42,294 nt of DNA, taken from positions 72,218 to 114,511 of the forward strand of contig DIZC01000025.1 of assembly GCA_002429315.1 (NCBI GenBank). The letters run 5' to 3'. Positions 1-8,553 of this stretch are shown here, piece by piece (within the stretch, counting starts at the first letter, position 1; the number at the start of each line of letters is the position of its first letter). The position numbers and the translations under genes were made by a program. The notes beneath the pieces were generated by a model, which was not told the origin of the DNA, did no database searches, and saw nothing but the letters and a program-made list of their open reading frames with translations. Origin of the DNA: Alphaproteobacteria bacterium UBA6038. Lineage in GTDB: Bacteria > Pseudomonadota > Alphaproteobacteria > Micropepsales > Micropepsaceae.

Positions 1-194
1 CGCCGCAGCTTCCAGTTCTCCAAGCGCTAGGAATCCTAATTTCTCATTTGCAGTCAGCGTGGAACCGGCGTTCCGCGCTGGCGTTCCTTTTCGTCATTCA
101 GAATGAGGAACCGATGAGCGTCGCCGGCACGATCAGAGCCACAAGCCGAAAAATGGGAAACGTGTTGACGCCGGCGACCTACGCCGAAGGCGAC

Positions 195-641
195 ATGGAC
201 ATCCTGACCAAGCTGAAGAAGGAGCACCGGGAGGTGCAGCTGCTGCTCGATCAGCTGGTCGATGCCGAAAGCGCCACCGAGCGCAAGTCGCTGCTCAAGA
301 AAATCAGGGCGGCGCTGGTGCCTCACAGCCGCGCCGAAGAGAAGGTGGTGTATGACGCCGTGCGCGCGCTGAAGGATAAGGAGGCGCGGCAGGACGGCGA
401 AGAAGGATATCTCGAGCACAGCCTGGCCGACCGGATGCTGGCCACGCTTGGCAAGGCGAGCGCTGCATCGATCGAGTTCGCAGCCGCCGCGAAAGTGCTT
501 CGGGAACTCCTCAACCATCACATTCGGGAAGAAGAGAGCAACATCTGGTCGGACGTGAAGGACAACTTTTCGGACGAAGAGCGCGAGCGGATGAATCGCG
601 ATTTCGAGGCAGCGAAAAAGAAGGTGAAAATTCCTGCTTGA
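195..641 (+). CDS. Hemerythrin HHE-domain protein
   Basis: Small helical protein of 148 aa. It carries the spaced His/Glu pattern of hemerythrin HHE cation-binding domains: KEHREV near the N-terminus, PHSRAEE, LEHSLAD, and a C-terminal NHHIREEE. Such proteins usually bind a di-iron centre and act in O2/NO or oxidative-stress responses; the exact role here is unknown. The reading frame is open back to base 48. I chose the ATG at 195 because GAAGG lies 4 bases upstream and the HHE fold begins at once; the upstream extension looks non-coding. A hairpin with T-tracts follows the stop and separates it from the convergent DUF805 gene. Confidence 0.85.
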   Translation: MDILTKLKKEHREVQLLLDQLVDAESATERKSLLKKIRAALVPHSRAEEKVVYDAVRALKDKEARQDGEEGYLEHSLADRMLATLGKASAASIEFAAAAKVLRELLNHHIREEESNIWSDVKDNFSDEERERMNRDFEAAKKKVKIPA

Positions 642-662
642 TACGCGCGGCGAAGCAGAAAG

Positions 663-693
663 AAAAAGGGCGTCCTCGCGGCGCCCTTTTTTT
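663..693. terminator. Bidirectional intrinsic terminator
   Basis: Arms AAAAAGGGCG and CGCCCTTTTT enclose a 9-base loop, with T-runs on both strands. It lies between the convergent stops of the hemerythrin gene (641) and the DUF805 gene (711), so it can serve both. Confidence 0.8.
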
Positions 694-710
694 GCTTCGT
701 GACGTCGGCC

Positions 711-1208
711 TCAGGCCGGCGCGGCGCCGGGATAGAACACCGGCGGCGGTGGACCGTAGGCATTGTCGCCCGGCTGGCCCGGCTGCGCACAGAAGTAGAT
801 GATGAGGATGGTGATCACGACATAGGCCAGTGTGAACAGCCATCCGATGGTGAAGAAGAAGTACAGGAACGCGAGCGCGCCCAAGGGGCCGCTCAAGGCG
901 ATCAGCAACGCAAGGACCCAGTAGATTGCGGCGATGATCACCCAAATCCACACGATCTGACCGCTGCGCCCGGTGTCCTGGACCCGGCGCGCCGCCATGC
1001 CCGCCGTGGGAAGCAGCAAGGCCAGACCCACGATGGCGCCGAGAATGCGAAACCCTATGATTGCGTCGATGACGGCGGCGACAAGCGAGACGCCCACGCA
1101 CACCAGAATGAAGTACCAGAACTGGGCGCGGCCCACGCGGCCCGCGAAATCCATGTAGTGGTTCTGGATCGTATCCATGAAATTCTGCCAGAGCTTGTTG
1201 AAATCCAT
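711..1208 (-). CDS. DUF805 inner-membrane protein
   Basis: A 165-aa multi-spanning membrane protein. The N-terminal GRVGRAQFW stretch and the later RRVQDTGRSG motif are hallmarks of DUF805, followed by several hydrophobic helices and a Pro/Gly-rich cytoplasmic-type tail. DUF805 proteins are widespread but have no established biochemical role. The open frame extends to 1256. The ATG at 1208 is preferred because a GGGGGAGAG Shine-Dalgarno lies 4 bases upstream and the protein then starts MDFNKLW, directly before the conserved motif. Single gene, convergent with the hemerythrin gene and divergent from argC. Confidence 0.85.
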   Translation of the reverse strand: MDFNKLWQNFMDTIQNHYMDFAGRVGRAQFWYFILVCVGVSLVAAVIDAIIGFRILGAIVGLALLLPTAGMAARRVQDTGRSGQIVWIWVIIAAIYWVLALLIALSGPLGALAFLYFFFTIGWLFTLAYVVITILIIYFCAQPGQPGDNAYGPPPPVFYPGAAPA

Positions 1209-1331
1209 GATGCTCTCCCCCGACTCTCGTCGCCTGCGGTCCAAGCGACTCGGCACGTCCGCGCCGATGAGCTAAGAACCGGACGCAAAACCTGTCAATT
1301 CCAACGGGTGGGTTTCCGGGCATAAGGCGGC

Positions 1332-2282
1332 ATGACAGTAAGGGTTTTCATCGACGGTGCGGCGGGGACCACCGGCCTTGAGATCCGCGAGCGGCTGGCG
1401 GACCGGGGCGACCTGACGCTGGTCCGGCTCTCCGAGGCGGACCGCAAGAGCGTCCGCGCCCGGCGCGAGGCGCTGAACGAGGCCGACCTTGTCATCCTGT
1501 GCCTGCCGGACGAGGCGGCGCGCGAGGCGGTGGCCATGGTGGAGAATCCCGCCGTGCGCATCATCGATGCCTCCACGGCCCACCGCACGGCGCCGGGTTG
1601 GATATTCGGCTTCCCGGAACTGGAGCCAGGCCAGGCCGATCGAATCGCAACGGCGAGGCGCGTTAGCAATCCAGGCTGCTATGCGACCGGATTTCTCGCG
1701 CTGGTGCGGCCGCTGGTGCGCGCCAGCGTGATCCCGCCGGATTTCCCGCTCACCGCGAACGCGGTCTCCGGCTATTCCGGCGGCGGCAAGCCGATGATCG
1801 AAGAGTTCGAGAACCGCGCCTCGCCGCGTTACGTGGAAACCGTGGTGCGCACCTACGGCCTCACGCTGGCGCACAAGCACGCGCCGGAGATGCAGAAACA
1901 TGCGGGACTGACGCACCCGCCGCTGTTCGCACCCAGCGTCGGCCGCTTTTACCGCGGCATGATCGTGGAGGTGCCGCTGCAGCTCTGGGCCTTGCCCGGC
2001 AGGCCGGATGTCGCCGTTCTGCATGACGCGCTGGCGGAGCACTACCGCGGGTGCCCGCTCGTCGAAGTCGCGAAACTGGAAGACGGCATCGTCATGCAGA
2101 CGCTGGATGCCGAGATGCTCAAGCTCACCAACGGCATGAAGCTGTTCGTGTTCGGCAACGACAAACACCATCAGGCGCGGCTGATCGCGGTGCTCGACAA
2201 TCTCGGCAAGGGAGCCTCCGGCGCGGCGGTGCAGAACCTCAACCTCATGCTCGGCCTTCCCGAGACCACCGGCCTGATTTGA
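1332..2282 (+). CDS. argC: N-acetyl-gamma-glutamyl-phosphate reductase, type 2
   Basis: Third step of arginine synthesis: NADPH-dependent reduction of N-acetylglutamyl phosphate to the semialdehyde, in the cytoplasm. The 316-aa length and the N-terminus VFIDGAAGTTGLEI fit the short type-2 (ArgC2) subfamily rather than the longer type 1. The nucleotide-binding GAAGTTG is at residues 9-15, and the catalytic cysteine is Cys116 in SNPGCYATG. The C-terminus contains the conserved HHQARL stretch. No other arg gene is adjacent, which is common for argC2 in alphaproteobacteria. Confidence 0.95.
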   Translation: MTVRVFIDGAAGTTGLEIRERLADRGDLTLVRLSEADRKSVRARREALNEADLVILCLPDEAAREAVAMVENPAVRIIDASTAHRTAPGWIFGFPELEPGQADRIATARRVSNPGCYATGFLALVRPLVRASVIPPDFPLTANAVSGYSGGGKPMIEEFENRASPRYVETVVRTYGLTLAHKHAPEMQKHAGLTHPPLFAPSVGRFYRGMIVEVPLQLWALPGRPDVAVLHDALAEHYRGCPLVEVAKLEDGIVMQTLDAEMLKLTNGMKLFVFGNDKHHQARLIAVLDNLGKGASGAAVQNLNLMLGLPETTGLI

Positions 2283-2292
2283 CGGGCGCATT

Positions 2293-2769
2293 TCAAGGCG
2301 ATGGCGATGCAACCTTGACCGTCAGGTACACGAGCTCCTTGCCTTGAACGGCGCTTACCCAATGCGGAACGCCGGCGGGAATTTCGATTACATCGCCCTT
2401 ACCGAGCCGGTGGGCGATGCCACCGGAAATGGCGCGCCCGCGCAGTTCGCCGGGTTCGGTTTTCTTGCCGTCCACCAGCGCGCCACCGGTCACCAGCGTG
2501 CCGGCGCCGTCGATCACGTACCACACGTCCGTCAGCGCCGTGTGCACTTCCGCGCGACCCGGTTTCGTGCGCCGGACGAGAACGGCGCCATAGCCCGGCT
2601 TGCGGAACAGATCGATCCACGCGCTTCCCTCCGCTTTGTCCGGCGCCTTCTCGATTTTCGCAACCAGTTGTGCACCGGGCAGATAGGTGACGCCGAACCG
2701 ATCGGCATCTGCGAGTGCCGGGCTGGTAAACAGAAAACAGGCGGCCAGGAGCGCGCGTCGCAGGTGCAT
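2293..2769 (-). CDS. Secreted cupin-domain protein
   Basis: A 158-aa protein with a cleavable signal peptide (MHLRRALLAACFLF...ALA) and a single cupin barrel. Cupin-type segments are EVHTALTDVWYVIDGAGTLVTGG and, near the C-terminus, GDVIEIPAGVPHWV. The metal-site residues are partly retained: His in EVH and in PHW. Catalytic function cannot be assigned. The open frame runs upstream to 2820, but the ATG at 2769 with GAGGA 8 bases before it gives a clean signal peptide. It is transcribed divergently from the serine hydrolase across the repeat element at 2829-2960 and converges on argC with a 10-base gap. Confidence 0.8.
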   Translation of the reverse strand: MHLRRALLAACFLFTSPALADADRFGVTYLPGAQLVAKIEKAPDKAEGSAWIDLFRKPGYGAVLVRRTKPGRAEVHTALTDVWYVIDGAGTLVTGGALVDGKKTEPGELRGRAISGGIAHRLGKGDVIEIPAGVPHWVSAVQGKELVYLTVKVASPSP

Positions 2770-2828
2770 GGGCAAATTCCTCGTTATGGTGAGTGCAAAG
2801 TCCAGGATGTTACCTCGCAATTCATCCG

Positions 2829-2960
2829 CTATCCTCCCCGTTTACGGGGAAGGTGCCGAGCAAACGAAGTGCAGCGAGGCGAAGGGGGGATATATGCTCT
2901 TCCCCCTTCCGTCTCGGCGCAGGCGCGCCGGGCCACCTCCCCCGCAAGCAGGGGGAGGAT
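2829..2960. repeat. Mosaic palindromic intergenic repeat, copy A
   Basis: A composite of three hairpins. The left one is CCTCCCCG-ttta-CGGGGaaGG (about 2831-2852). The middle one pairs GCGAGGCGAAGGGGG with CCCCCTTCCGTCTCG. The right one is CCTCCCCC-gcaagca-GGGGGAGG (2936-2959). The outer ends (ATCCTCCCC...GGGGAGGAT) are inverted copies. A second copy with the same module order lies at 28650-28782. It fills most of the gap between two divergent genes, and its last bases form the ribosome binding site of the serine hydrolase. Confidence 0.85.
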
Positions 2961-4157
2961 ATGAGAGCGAAAGAATCTGCGCTGCGTTGCGGCGCTGCGG
3001 CTTGCATTTTGTTTTTCGCGAGCGCCGCGGCGGCTGCCGACTATCTGCCGCCGCCGGGCGATCTATGGGCAACGCACACGCCGGCGCAGGAAGGGCTCGA
3101 CGCCGCCAAGCTGAAGCGGGCGATCGATTTCGCCATGGCGCACGAGACGAAGCTGTCGCCGGAGCTGGACGGCAAGATCGATCAGCGCGACCTGCGCCTC
3201 ACCGTTCCGCTGCAGTTTGCGCACGAGCCGTACTCCGATCCTATCGGCCTACTCAAACCCCACGCGCCCGCCAATGGTTTGATCATTCGCCACGGCTATA
3301 TCGTCTCGGAATGGGGCGACACGCACGCCGTCGACATGACGCATTCCGTGACGAAGACGTTTCTTTCGTCCGTGGCAGGCATCGCGTTCGACAAGCACAT
3401 GATCCGCGACGTGCACGACCAGGTGCTGGATTACGTGCATCCGTCGCCGGATTTCGAGCTGCCGCACAACCGGCCGATCACCTGGGATCAGATGCTGCGG
3501 CAGACCAGCGGCTGGATCGGCACCATGTGGGGCAAGCCGTGGTGGGCGGACCGTCCGGGCAAAAATGCGTGGGACGAGCTTGCCGCCGGCCCGCCGCCGG
3601 TGGGCCAGCAATGGAAGTATTCGGACGTGCGGGTGAACGCGCTGGCGCTCGCGCTCACTTATTTGTGGAAGCGGCCGCTGCCGGAGGTGCTGAAGCAGTA
3701 CGTCATGGACCCGATCGGCGCGTCGAACACCTGGCGTTGGGAGCACTACGACAACGCGTGGGTGACGATCGACGGCAAGCGCATTGCCGTGCCGCCGGGC
3801 GGCGGCCATTGGGGCGGCGGCATGTTCATTTCGGCGCGCGATCTCGCGCGCGTCGGTATGCTCGGCCTGCACAACGGCCGCTGGGGCGACAGGCAGATTC
3901 TATCTGACGGGTGGGTGAAGATGGCGAAGACGCCGACGCCGCAGAACCCCGAATACGGCTACATGAACTGGTTCCTCAACACGGACCGCAAGCTTCTGCC
4001 GGCTGCGCGCGAGGACTCCGTGATGTTTCTCGGCAATGGCGACAACATCGTGTTTATCGACTACCAGCACGACCTCGTCGCCGTCATCCGCTGGCTCGAC
4101 GATTCCCAAAAAGCCGAGTTTGTGCGCTTGCTGCAATGGGCACTTTCTTCGGAGTAA
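2961..4157 (+). CDS. Exported serine hydrolase (beta-lactamase/PBP-like)
   Basis: A 398-aa protein with a signal peptide (ALRCGAAACILFFASAAAAA) and the class C beta-lactamase / DD-peptidase-like fold. The nucleophile motif SxxK is SVTK in DMTHSVTKTFLSS; the second motif looks like YSD, in WKYSDVRVNA, in place of the usual YxN. A Gly-rich HWGGGMF stretch and a C-terminal GNGDNIVF strand follow. Family members include esterases, D-aminopeptidases and 6-aminohexanoate-dimer hydrolases, so the substrate is open. The start at 2961 is fixed by GGGGGAGG directly upstream, which is the end of the palindromic repeat. The frame is open to 2793, but that part is translated repeat. Confidence 0.85.
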   Translation: MRAKESALRCGAAACILFFASAAAAADYLPPPGDLWATHTPAQEGLDAAKLKRAIDFAMAHETKLSPELDGKIDQRDLRLTVPLQFAHEPYSDPIGLLKPHAPANGLIIRHGYIVSEWGDTHAVDMTHSVTKTFLSSVAGIAFDKHMIRDVHDQVLDYVHPSPDFELPHNRPITWDQMLRQTSGWIGTMWGKPWWADRPGKNAWDELAAGPPPVGQQWKYSDVRVNALALALTYLWKRPLPEVLKQYVMDPIGASNTWRWEHYDNAWVTIDGKRIAVPPGGGHWGGGMFISARDLARVGMLGLHNGRWGDRQILSDGWVKMAKTPTPQNPEYGYMNWFLNTDRKLLPAAREDSVMFLGNGDNIVFIDYQHDLVAVIRWLDDSQKAEFVRLLQWALSSE

Positions 4158-4185
4158 CACCGTGCGCGCCGAACTTAAACCGCAC

Positions 4186-4959
4186 CTACTTGCTGAGTGG
4201 GGTGCCTGGTTTCTCCAGAGAGGCCAAAGCGTGGTTGACTGAGTTCGCGAGCGCCGCGGGGACAGCAACCCCCAACAGCTCTAGAATCCCCAATTTCGTC
4301 TTCAACTCGCCGCGTAGCCGTATGACGCCCTCAAGCAAACCGGGCATCGTGGTTGCGCCCCCAATCATCTGTCGAAATGAGGCCACATCGGCTTCAATCT
4401 CCCTCAAAAGCAGAGATGAAAGGCCGATGCTGCGTTTCATCTGGAAAAAATGCTCGATCCCAGCTTCGCTAAGATTCACTTTCATGAAGGACAAAAAATA
4501 CCCCAACAGCTTGCCATCCTCTTGGATGAAAATTCGGCGGCCGTCCTGCAAAACCAACTTTATCCAAAGTTCTTTTACTTCTCGGGGGCGACTATCGAGC
4601 GCAAGAGATGCGGTTGCGCCTGCCAAGAAGGCCTCTCCATCTTTCCACCAACTGGCCGCCATCCCCGCTAAGGCTGCCCTCGCAACCTGTGCATCTTCAA
4701 CTGTGGTCCGTTCGCGGTATGCTGCGCTGATCACTTGTGAACCAATAGCTACCGTGCTCAAGATTTTTCGGGGGACAGCATTGCTCCAATAAATTACCAT
4801 GTCCCCGTTCGACCGCAGTTCGGCTCGACCGGAGATATCGCCCTGCACGGTGCGCAGCCCTGAATCGGCCCCGATGGAATTTCCATGCCAGAGCAGTAAC
4901 CAGACGAAGGCGACGGGGAGAGCCAATAGGATCAGGCCTGCCAACGAGTCCATCGCCAT
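4186..4959 (-). CDS. Membrane-anchored protein of unknown function
   Basis: A 257-aa protein. One strongly hydrophobic N-terminal segment (LAGLILLALPVAFVWLLLW) is followed by a mixed soluble domain with no motif I recognise. The soluble part would face the periplasm if the segment is an uncleaved anchor. Base composition is clearly more AT-rich than in the flanking genes, which suggests recent acquisition. Two start codons (4959 and 4953) are possible; GGGG just upstream favours 4959. It lies 60 bases downstream of another unrecognised small gene (5020-5232) on the same strand and may form a pair with it. Confidence 0.6.
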   Translation of the reverse strand: MAMDSLAGLILLALPVAFVWLLLWHGNSIGADSGLRTVQGDISGRAELRSNGDMVIYWSNAVPRKILSTVAIGSQVISAAYRERTTVEDAQVARAALAGMAASWWKDGEAFLAGATASLALDSRPREVKELWIKLVLQDGRRIFIQEDGKLLGYFLSFMKVNLSEAGIEHFFQMKRSIGLSSLLLREIEADVASFRQMIGGATTMPGLLEGVIRLRGELKTKLGILELLGVAVPAALANSVNHALASLEKPGTPLSK

Positions 4960-5019
4960 GCCCCAGCGAAAAGGATGACGTTCGCAGAGTATTCCGCCTG
5001 GGATGTCGAGAAAAGGTTG

Positions 5020-5232
5020 TCATCGAGTGAATCTGGAATTGTACCAAACCCAGAAGAAAAGCGTCTCCGGATAGCCCCCTTGCGTGGGCACAAGCGCCCA
5101 TTCTGGATTCGATTCATCGGGCCCAAAGTGAACCAAATCTCGCACGTGGTCAGGTAGTTCTGCGATTTTATCGAGCACGTGCTCGCGCTGGTCGTTTTGC
5201 TCAAGCAACACCATATTGCGCTCGAGGTTCAT
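5020..5232 (-). CDS. Small hypothetical protein
   Basis: A 70-aa acidic protein (MNLERNMVLLEQNDQ... ending VWYNSRFTR) that I do not recognise. The frame stays open upstream into phaC, but that part is antisense-like. The likely starts are the ATG at 5232 or the ATG at 5214, the latter with GAG 6 bases upstream. It sits 13 bases after the phaC stop on the same strand and could be read through from phaC. Its AT-rich composition matches the next gene downstream, not phaC. A real gene is more likely than not, because the amino-acid mix is natural and no other frame is credible here. Confidence 0.45.
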   Translation of the reverse strand: MNLERNMVLLEQNDQREHVLDKIAELPDHVRDLVHFGPDESNPEWALVPTQGGYPETLFFWVWYNSRFTR

Positions 5233-5245
5233 CGAAGCGGCGAAA

Positions 5246-7231
5246 TTAGCCTTGACGCAGCACGTATTCACCGGGGGCGTCGCCGAGGACGGGAAGCTTG
5301 CCGTCGCCAGGACGGCGCGCGGCGATTTTCTTGCCCGAGAGCGCGGACAGCCACGCGTCCCAATCCGGCCACCAGGAGCCGGGATGCTCGGTTGCACCCT
5401 CCCACCATTCGTCGACCCTATCGGGATAAGGCTTGCGGGTTTCCAGCGCAGCAGCGCCGTTCCCGGCGGATGCCGATTTGCTCGCCGGTTTGGCCGATTT
5501 CGCCGCCTTGGTTTTTGCGCTGGCGGCGTTCCCGGCCTTGCCGTTGCCGTTCACCACCGCGCCGTAGGCGTCGTTCGTCCAGTGCTGGTACTTTTTCGCG
5601 GCCGGCGGATTGATCACGCCTGCGATGTGGCCGCTGCCTGCAATGATGTAGCGCACCGGACCGCCGAACAGTTTCGTCGATTTGTACACCGAAGCGTAGG
5701 GCGCAATGTGATCCTCGCGCGCGCTCTGCAGGTAGACGGGAACCGTCACCTTCGAAAGATCGAGCTTCACGCCGCCAAAGGTCATCTCACCTTTGGAGAG
5801 CGCGTTCTTCTGATAGAACTCGCGCAGATAGAACAGGTGACACGCCTCCGGCATGCGGGTCGTATCGGAGTTCCAATAGAGCAAATCGAACGGCGGCGGC
5901 TCCTTGCCGAGCAGGTAATTGTTGACGACGAAGCTCCAGATCAGATCGTTGGCGCGCAACATGTTGAAGGTGGTCGCCATCTTGCCGCCTTCGAGCACGC
6001 CGCCCGCGTTCTGCATCTGCTGCTGCATGGCGCTGAGCTGCGCGTCGTCGATGAAGATCCTGAGATCGCCGGCTTCGCTGAAGTCGGCTTGCGCGGCGAA
6101 GAAGGTCGCCGAGTTCACGCGGGCATCGCCCTTGGCTGCCATGTAGGCAAGCGTGGCCGTGAGCAGCGTGCCGCCGATGCAGTATCCGATGGTATTGATT
6201 TTATCGGCGCCGGTCGCCGCCTGCACCGCTTCCAGCGCGGCGAAAATGCCCTCGCGCATGTAGTCTTCGAACGTTTTCTTCGCGAGGCGGCGGTCCGGGT
6301 TCACCCACGAGGCGACGAACACCGTGTAGCCCTGCGCCACCGCCCAGCGAATGAAGGAATTCTCCGGGCGCAGATCGAGGATGTAGAACTTGTTGATCCA
6401 CGGCGGGAAAATCAGCAGCGGAATTTCATACGTCTGCTTGGTGGTCGGCTCGTATTGCAGCAACTCCAGCAGATCGTTGCGGAACACGACCTTGCCCGGC
6501 GTCAGCACAATATTCTCGCCGAGCCTGAATGCATCCTTGGTCTGGCGGATCGCGAAATCGCCGCCGCCGCGCTCCATGTCCTCGAGCAGATTGTGCAGGC
6601 CGTTGACGAGGTTCTCGCCGTTGCTCTGCAACGTCGCGCGCAGCACTTCCGGGTTGGTGAGCACGAAATTGGTCGGCGCGATCGCGTCGGCGAACTGCTT
6701 TGTGTAGAATTCGATGCGCCGGCGCTGCCTGTCGTCGAGCCCGTGCACCTGCGCCACCGTGTTCTGCATCCAGTTTGCGGTGAGCAGATAGCTCTGCTTG
6801 ATGAAGTCGAAGACCTGGTTTTCCTGCCAGTCCTTGTCGCGGAAGCGCTTGTCGCCGCGGGCCGGTTCCACCACCGGCTCGGCCTCGCCGCCGAACATGC
6901 GGCGCGCGGTGCGTTCCCACAGGCCCATGTAGTCGCGCCACAACTGGAACTGCGCTTCCATGATCACTGCGGGATCGGCGACGATGCCCCGCAGCAAATC
7001 CGTGAACGCTTCGGTCACGTTGAGCGGATCGAGCGGCTGGCTGGTGCCGAGCTTGCCCGCCTGCCGCGCGACGAAATCGCTCAGCAGCCGCTGCGACTGA
7101 ATGCCGACCTCCACCATGTTGCGGGCAAACGCGCCCGGATCGCCAATGCGGTATTCCGGCGCGGCGGACGCACCGGTGCCGGCAGTCGGCCTTGGGGCGG
7201 CCGAACTCATCTTTTCGCGTGGTTGTGCCAT
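5246..7231 (-). CDS. phaC: Class I poly(3-hydroxyalkanoate) synthase
   Basis: Polymerises (R)-3-hydroxyacyl-CoA into storage polyester on the granule surface. The 661-aa protein has the PhaC N-terminal domain and an alpha/beta-hydrolase core. The lipase-like box GYCIGG carries nucleophile Cys351; the rest of the triad is Asp507 (AREDHIAP) and His535 (GSGHIAG). The C-terminus ATEHPGSWWPDWDAWL is typical of the family. Between about residues 557 and 597 there is an Ala/Lys/Gly-rich low-complexity insert that most class I synthases lack (see findings). It is transcribed divergently from the OmpA-domain lipoprotein gene. No phaA, phaB or phasin gene is adjacent. Confidence 0.96.
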   Translation of the reverse strand: MAQPREKMSSAAPRPTAGTGASAAPEYRIGDPGAFARNMVEVGIQSQRLLSDFVARQAGKLGTSQPLDPLNVTEAFTDLLRGIVADPAVIMEAQFQLWRDYMGLWERTARRMFGGEAEPVVEPARGDKRFRDKDWQENQVFDFIKQSYLLTANWMQNTVAQVHGLDDRQRRRIEFYTKQFADAIAPTNFVLTNPEVLRATLQSNGENLVNGLHNLLEDMERGGGDFAIRQTKDAFRLGENIVLTPGKVVFRNDLLELLQYEPTTKQTYEIPLLIFPPWINKFYILDLRPENSFIRWAVAQGYTVFVASWVNPDRRLAKKTFEDYMREGIFAALEAVQAATGADKINTIGYCIGGTLLTATLAYMAAKGDARVNSATFFAAQADFSEAGDLRIFIDDAQLSAMQQQMQNAGGVLEGGKMATTFNMLRANDLIWSFVVNNYLLGKEPPPFDLLYWNSDTTRMPEACHLFYLREFYQKNALSKGEMTFGGVKLDLSKVTVPVYLQSAREDHIAPYASVYKSTKLFGGPVRYIIAGSGHIAGVINPPAAKKYQHWTNDAYGAVVNGNGKAGNAASAKTKAAKSAKPASKSASAGNGAAALETRKPYPDRVDEWWEGATEHPGSWWPDWDAWLSALSGKKIAARRPGDGKLPVLGDAPGEYVLRQG

Positions 7232-7416
7232 GAGCCTTCAGGAGTGGTGTCGGAACGTGATAGCCCGCAGATTGCCGCCGCCGCAAGGCGCAGGAAATCC
7301 TCTGAGCGAGAGCCGAGGCTTGATTTTGCTGCCGGATTGGCTTGGAAGCAAAGGCCGGGACGGGTATATGAGCGCCCGTGGGCTGGCGCTCCCGCGCCGA
7401 ATTGGAGTTTGCCGGA

Positions 7417-8553
7417 ATGTTCGGGTTCGCTCGTGCGTCTAGACTATTGTTTCGCGTGTCCGCGGTGATGGTTGTCGCTGCGGCGGCGAGCGCCTGTTCC
7501 AGCGTTCCGGACTGGGTCGATCCGACGACCTGGATGGGAGACGATACGGCGGCAACCGCGCCCGACAACCAGGCTGCAACCGATCAAACCTCCACCGACG
7601 GCAAGACGGTGGCGGAAGCGAGCGACCAATATCCTGCGCTCGCCGATACGCCTGACAAGGCGCCGGCCACCACGTCCACCGATGAGCAAAAGCAGGTGGC
7701 GAGCGGGCTGGTCGCGGACCGCAGTCAGGCGCAATACAGCGGAGAAGCTTTGCGCGGCGGCACCGAGTCCGCGGCGCCGCCTCCCGCACCTCCCTCCGCG
7801 GAGACCGCTGCGCCGGAACCGGCGGCGAGTGCCGCGCCTCCGGCCGGCGATCAGGCCGGCACCGACACGAACTCCAATCCCGATGCTTCGCCTGCAGGGG
7901 CAACGGCGCAGTCCGGCAGCACCGACGCCGCCGCTGCACCGATGCCAGGTACCTTGCCGGTGGAAAGCCAGCCAGCGCCGGCACGTGTTGCCTTTGCGAC
8001 ACCGGCAGTGTCCACGGCAACCATGCCATCACCACCCGCTCAAGCCACGGTTGGGGTTTCCCGAACTGCAATGCCGGCCGCTCAGATGGCGCCGAGCGAT
8101 GCCGCGCTGGGATTCCAGCCGTCGCACGCGCCGCCGCTCGATCCCCAAGTCGCGCAGATGGTCGCGCCTCAGGGACGCGTGCGCCATCGCGAACTCGCTT
8201 CGGTGAATCCCGCTGCGGTCCCGGCGCCGACCTACGTTACCGCTTCGGGCCCGCCGGCGGCTGTGGTCGTGTTTCCGCAGGCCAGCATCGTGCTCAACGA
8301 GGATGGGCGGGCGCAGGTACAAACAGCCGTGCAGGCGTTTCGCGCCAAAGGCGGGCAGGGCTACGTGCGGGTCGTGGGACATGCGGCGAGCGGGTCCGGC
8401 AACCGGATACAGTCGATCGAGCGGTCCCAAGCGCTGGCCACCGCGGTCGCTCGCGAGCTGATCAAGGAGGGCGTCCCGGCGCGACAAGTGCTCGTGGATG
8501 CGGTGGTCGATCCGGACGGCGAGCGCCACGCCGACATCTTCCTGCAGAGCTGA
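7417..8553 (+). CDS. OmpA-domain lipoprotein
   Basis: A 378-aa envelope protein. The signal peptide ends in a lipobox (VVAAAASAC, Cys at about residue 27). A long Ala/Pro/Thr-rich disordered linker follows (about residues 50-280), then a C-terminal OmpA/MotB-like domain beginning at VVFPQASIVLNEDGR and including VRVVGHAASGSGNRIQSIERSQALA, the peptidoglycan-binding pattern. It probably tethers the outer membrane to the cell wall across a wide periplasm. The ATG at 7417 is chosen over an in-frame upstream codon at 7378 because it gives the lipoprotein signal and has GGAG upstream. It is divergent from phaC. Confidence 0.85.
   Translation: MFGFARASRLLFRVSAVMVVAAAASACSSVPDWVDPTTWMGDDTAATAPDNQAATDQTSTDGKTVAEASDQYPALADTPDKAPATTSTDEQKQVASGLVADRSQAQYSGEALRGGTESAAPPPAPPSAETAAPEPAASAAPPAGDQAGTDTNSNPDASPAGATAQSGSTDAAAAPMPGTLPVESQPAPARVAFATPAVSTATMPSPPAQATVGVSRTAMPAAQMAPSDAALGFQPSHAPPLDPQVAQMVAPQGRVRHRELASVNPAAVPAPTYVTASGPPAAVVVFPQASIVLNEDGRAQVQTAVQAFRAKGGQGYVRVVGHAASGSGNRIQSIERSQALATAVARELIKEGVPARQVLVDAVVDPDGERHADIFLQS

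Noticed and set aside
48..194. Longer N-terminus for the hemerythrin protein
   Set aside because: No ribosome binding site at the earlier codons and the extra residues have no family match; 195 has GAAGG well placed.
2344..2964. Plus-strand frame ending in PPRLRGRCRA-type sequence
   Set aside because: It is the reverse of the cupin gene followed by translation of the palindromic repeat, a common source of false genes.
5216..7468. 750-codon open frame on the plus strand
   Set aside because: Antisense to phaC; composition is His/Arg/Ala-rich as expected from the reverse of a high-GC gene, and it has no family motif or ribosome binding site.
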